This document shows, piece by piece, positions 61,579 through 64,000 of a stretch of DNA of 64,000 nt (the first letter of the stretch is position 1; each line of letters opens with the position of its first letter). A model generated the notes under the pieces. That model was not told where the DNA came from. It saw only the letters and a program-made list of their open reading frames with translations, and searched no databases. The translations under genes were made by a program, and so were the position numbers. This stretch comes from Chloroflexota bacterium. Lineage in GTDB: Bacteria; Chloroflexota; UBA6077; FW602-bin22. Location of the stretch: the NCBI GenBank assembly GCA_004297775.1, contig SCUE01000031.1, forward strand, positions 62,001 to 126,000, in the 5' to 3' direction.

Positions 61579-62217
61579 GTGACGCGGACGGTCCGCGTGG
61601 CGATCGTGGCCGCCAGCCCCGCCGTTCGGGTGGGGCTTCGATCGATCCTGGATTCCGCGCCATTCGCGATCGTTTGGGATCGGCCCACGCTGGCGTCCGC
61701 GGTCGATGACCTGCTCGACGATCGCCCGGACGTGCTCGTCTGCGACGCTGACGACCGCGGTCGCCAGCTCAATCGCAACGATCCGATGGCGGCCGATTCC
61801 GGCGTCTCGATTCTGTGGATCGAGGGTGCGGATCGCTCGACCGTGAACCCGGCGCCGCGCGGCGTCGCGTGGGGTTCGGTCAGTCGGACGGCCGATGGCG
61901 ATGCACTTCGCGCGGCGGCGCTGGCGCTGTCGGCCGGATTCATCGTCATTGACGCGGCGACTACTCCCGCGGCGTTCCTGGCGGAGGCGACCGGCGCCGA
62001 GACATCAGCCGATCGCGCCGATCCATTCACAGAGCGGGAGGGCCAGGTGATGCAGTTGATCGCCGAGGGACTGGCCAACAAGATGATCGCGAACCGACTG
62101 GCGATCAGCGAGCACACGGTCAAGTTCCACGTCGCGGCGATTCTCTCCAAGCTCGGCGCGGCATCACGGACGGAGGCGGTCGCGATCGCCGCGCGGCGGG
62201 GATTGATCGCTCTCTAG
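61579..62217 (+). CDS. LuxR/NarL-type regulator with degenerate receiver
   Basis: A 212-residue protein with a receiver-like N-terminal domain and a LuxR-type HTH (about 145-210: FTEREGQVMQLIAEGLANKMIANRLAISEHTVKFHVAAILSK as two blocks of the family). In the receiver the acidic pair near residue 11 reads AASP instead of the usual DD, while a candidate phosphoacceptor D56 remains in VLVCDADD. Phosphorylation is therefore doubtful. The GTG start is 8 bp after the protease gene; no kinase is adjacent. Confidence 0.87.
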   Translation: MTRTVRVAIVAASPAVRVGLRSILDSAPFAIVWDRPTLASAVDDLLDDRPDVLVCDADDRGRQLNRNDPMAADSGVSILWIEGADRSTVNPAPRGVAWGSVSRTADGDALRAAALALSAGFIVIDAATTPAAFLAEATGAETSADRADPFTEREGQVMQLIAEGLANKMIANRLAISEHTVKFHVAAILSKLGAASRTEAVAIAARRGLIAL

Positions 62218-62220
62218 AAT
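62215..62220 (+). promoter_or_regulatory. -10 box, leaderless, for the aminotransferase
   Basis: TAGAAT ends 10 nt before the TTG at 62231; its TAG is also the stop codon of the upstream regulator gene. Confidence 0.5.
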
Positions 62221-62230
62221 AACGGCCGCC

Positions 62231-63352
62231 TTGGAAACACTCGACGTGGCGGAACTGCTCTCGGATCGCGCCCGTTTGATCGAAAGCTCCGGGATTCGGC
62301 GCGTATTCGATCTCGCCGCGAAGCTCAAGGACCCCATCAATTTTTCGATCGGCCAACCGGATTTCCCAGTGCCGGAGGCGGTGCGCGAAGCGGCACGCGA
62401 GGCGATATCGCGCGGCCAGAATCGCTATACGCCGACTCAGGGCATCGAGGCGCTGCGCGTCCGAGTCGCCCGCAAGCTCTACGAACGGAACGGGATTGCC
62501 GGCAACGCCGACGACGTCCTGATTACGTCGGGAAGTTCAGGCGGCATCTTCCTGGCATTCGCGGCGCTGCTCAATCCCGGAGACGAGATTATCATCCCAG
62601 ACCCCTATTTCGTCATGTACCCGCAGTTGGCGTCGTTTTTCGGCGCCAAGCCCGTGTTAGTCGACACGTACCCCGACTTCGCGCTCGATCCGGCGCGCGT
62701 CGCGGCGGCGGTCACTCCACGAACGAAGATGATCGTGGTGAACTCACCGGCGAATCCAACCGGCGCGGTCATCGATGAGTCGACCCTGCGGGCAATTGGC
62801 CAGATTGCGGCGCGCCACGGCCTGGTCGTGCTGTCGGACGAGGTGTACGAGACGTTCGTCTACGACGGCGCACGGCATTTCAGCCTCGGATCTGTCTACC
62901 CAAACACGTTGACGCTCAACGCACTTTCGAAAAGCCACGCCGCGACTGGCTGGCGGATCGGGTACGCCCACGGACCGCGACCGCTCCTCGAGAAAATGAA
63001 GGAATTGCAGCAGTACACGTTCGTGTGCGCGCCTTCATTTGCTCAGGAGGCGGCGATCGTCGCGCTGGACGTCGACACGTCAGACCACGCGCGCGATTAC
63101 GCGCGGCGACGCGACATGATCTACGACGGCCTGCGCGAGCGGTTCGAAGTCAACCGACCGAGCGGCGCCTTCTACATCATGCCGAAGGTTCACGATCGCG
63201 ACGCCACTGAGTTCGTCGAGCGCGCGATCGCCGCCAACGTGTTGCTCATTCCGGGATCGGTCTTTTCAACCCGCGCGACACATGTTCGGCTTTCGTACGC
63301 CGTCTCCGACGAGAAGATTCAGCGCGGGATCGAGATCCTGACAGGATTGTGA
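62231..63352 (+). CDS. class I/II PLP aminotransferase (aspartate aminotransferase family)
   Basis: A 373-residue fold-type I aminotransferase. It has INFSIGQPDFPVPEAVREA at the N-terminus, SPANPTGAV, DEVYETFVYDG with the PLP-binding Asp and Tyr, and NALSKSHAATGWRIGY with the PLP lysine; the late RLSYAV carries the carboxylate-binding Arg. Substrates may be aspartate, aromatic amino acids or others. The TTG start follows a leaderless -10 box. The upstream regulator ends 13 bp before. Confidence 0.93.
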   Translation: METLDVAELLSDRARLIESSGIRRVFDLAAKLKDPINFSIGQPDFPVPEAVREAAREAISRGQNRYTPTQGIEALRVRVARKLYERNGIAGNADDVLITSGSSGGIFLAFAALLNPGDEIIIPDPYFVMYPQLASFFGAKPVLVDTYPDFALDPARVAAAVTPRTKMIVVNSPANPTGAVIDESTLRAIGQIAARHGLVVLSDEVYETFVYDGARHFSLGSVYPNTLTLNALSKSHAATGWRIGYAHGPRPLLEKMKELQQYTFVCAPSFAQEAAIVALDVDTSDHARDYARRRDMIYDGLRERFEVNRPSGAFYIMPKVHDRDATEFVERAIAANVLLIPGSVFSTRATHVRLSYAVSDEKIQRGIEILTGL

Positions 63353-63391
63353 CCGGACGCCGCCGTTGCGGGGCGAAGGCGGCGGGCGCGC

Positions 63392-63397
63392 TATATT
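63392..63397 (+). promoter_or_regulatory. -10 box, leaderless, for the HD-GYP gene
   Basis: TATATT ends 9 nt before the GTG at 63407. Confidence 0.5.
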
Positions 63398-63406
63398 CTC
63401 GGCCAC

Positions 63407-64000
63407 GTGCGTCGCGCGTCCATCAAGAGTCTTCCGCCCGGCTCGGTGCTGGCGAAGCCGATTCTCAACGAACGCGGCGGTATTCTTCTGACCGCGGGGA
63501 CCGAGCTGACCGATCGGTACGTCCGCCATTTGCTCGATCGCGGCACGCACGCGATCGCGATCGAGGACGCCGACACGGATGACATCGACATACCCGACAT
63601 CATCAGCGATTCCCTGCGCGCGACCGCGACCAACACCGTGTTTCGCGTGTACGAGGCGATCGGGAGCGCGGCGGCCCAACTCAAGGGGCTGAACGCGCCC
63701 GAGATCGCGAGCCGCGTGCGATCGAACGAGTTTCGCCAACAGGCCGGTCACATGGTTCCGACCGCGGCGGTCGTTGCCGTTGTCGACGACATCATCAACG
63801 AGGTGATGGATGTCGATCTGCTCACGGGCATGGCGGCCATCAAGAGCTACGACAACTACACCTTTGCCCATTCAGTCGAGATGGCGACCGCGGCGCTCGT
63901 CATCGGCCGCCGACTCCATCTCGATCGTGGCAGCTTGAAGCGGCTCGCCCGTGGCTGCCTCCTACACGATATCGGTAAGATTTTCATCGACGACGCGGTT
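63407..64000 (+). CDS. HD-GYP domain protein (c-di-GMP phosphodiesterase type), cut by window end
   Basis: The first 198 residues of a protein with the same N-terminal domain as the HD-GYP-like protein at 36524 (AKPILNERGGILLTAGTELTDRYV) and an HD-GYP domain beginning FAHSVEMATAALVIGRRL with an intact LLHDIGK motif at the very edge. The GYP part lies outside the window. Unlike its relative, the metal site seen so far is complete, so c-di-GMP hydrolysis is likely. The GTG start is set by the leaderless TATATT box. Confidence 0.88.
   Translation, partial: MRRASIKSLPPGSVLAKPILNERGGILLTAGTELTDRYVRHLLDRGTHAIAIEDADTDDIDIPDIISDSLRATATNTVFRVYEAIGSAAAQLKGLNAPEIASRVRSNEFRQQAGHMVPTAAVVAVVDDIINEVMDVDLLTGMAAIKSYDNYTFAHSVEMATAALVIGRRLHLDRGSLKRLARGCLLHDIGKIFIDDAV

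Overview
The window is about 64 kb of GC-rich bacterial chromosome, densely packed with genes on both strands and with no rRNA, tRNA, CRISPR array or insertion sequence that I could recognise. The gene set fits a member of the Chloroflexota: secreted proteins with Pro/Thr-rich (TPTP) linkers, a threonine synthase followed by a MoaD-like carrier, many GTG/TTG starts, and very frequent leaderless transcription signals. A Thermomicrobia-like or neighbouring class is my best guess. This is inference from gene content and style, not from a marker-gene tree.

Left part (1-13.6 kb): a truncated multi-GAF sensor, a small zinc/AT-hook protein, ClpB, and then a cluster of an Ldh_2-family dehydrogenase (divergent), a threonine-synthase-like PLP enzyme, a YfcE-type phosphoesterase and both subunits of a sulfopyruvate-decarboxylase-like TPP enzyme. 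Together these look like a sulfonate (sulfolactate/cysteate/sulfopyruvate) pathway. A GT39-type membrane glycosyltransferase, two TIM-barrel isomerases and a KGG-repeat protein follow.

Middle part (13.6-46.2 kb): a two-gene operon of a membrane-anchored vWA protein and a tubulin/FtsZ-like protein; TsaC/Sua5; a LarA-like protein; a monothiol thioredoxin-fold protein; ScpB; a GH51-like protein lacking both catalytic glutamates; UppP; a secreted ChW-repeat protein; large multi-spanning GT-C-like membrane proteins; ThrC with a MoaD-like carrier; an HD-GYP protein with a broken HD pair; a UspA/SRPBCC/CorA run; and an operon plsX-fabF-NERD-greA-like.

Right part (46.2-64 kb): a small accessory island with a BrnT/BrnA toxin-antitoxin pair and a two-gene unit encoding a QueC-like PP-loop enzyme fused to a PD-(D/E)xK nuclease plus a partner protein beginning Met-Gly. 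I regard this as the most likely undescribed defence system here. It is followed by gyrB, IlvE, MgtC, an Fbp-type iron ABC transporter, ClpS, a cytosolic HtrA-like protease, a LuxR-type regulator, an aminotransferase and a canonical HD-GYP protein cut by the window end.

A window-wide feature is the promoter grammar: more than twenty genes have a TANNNT -10 box ending 5-10 nt before an ATG/GTG/TTG start and no Shine-Dalgarno sequence, so their mRNAs should be leaderless. I used this signal to choose many starts. Internal genes of operons instead carry Shine-Dalgarno sequences or overlap their neighbours. No gene-free stretch exceeds about 260 bases.
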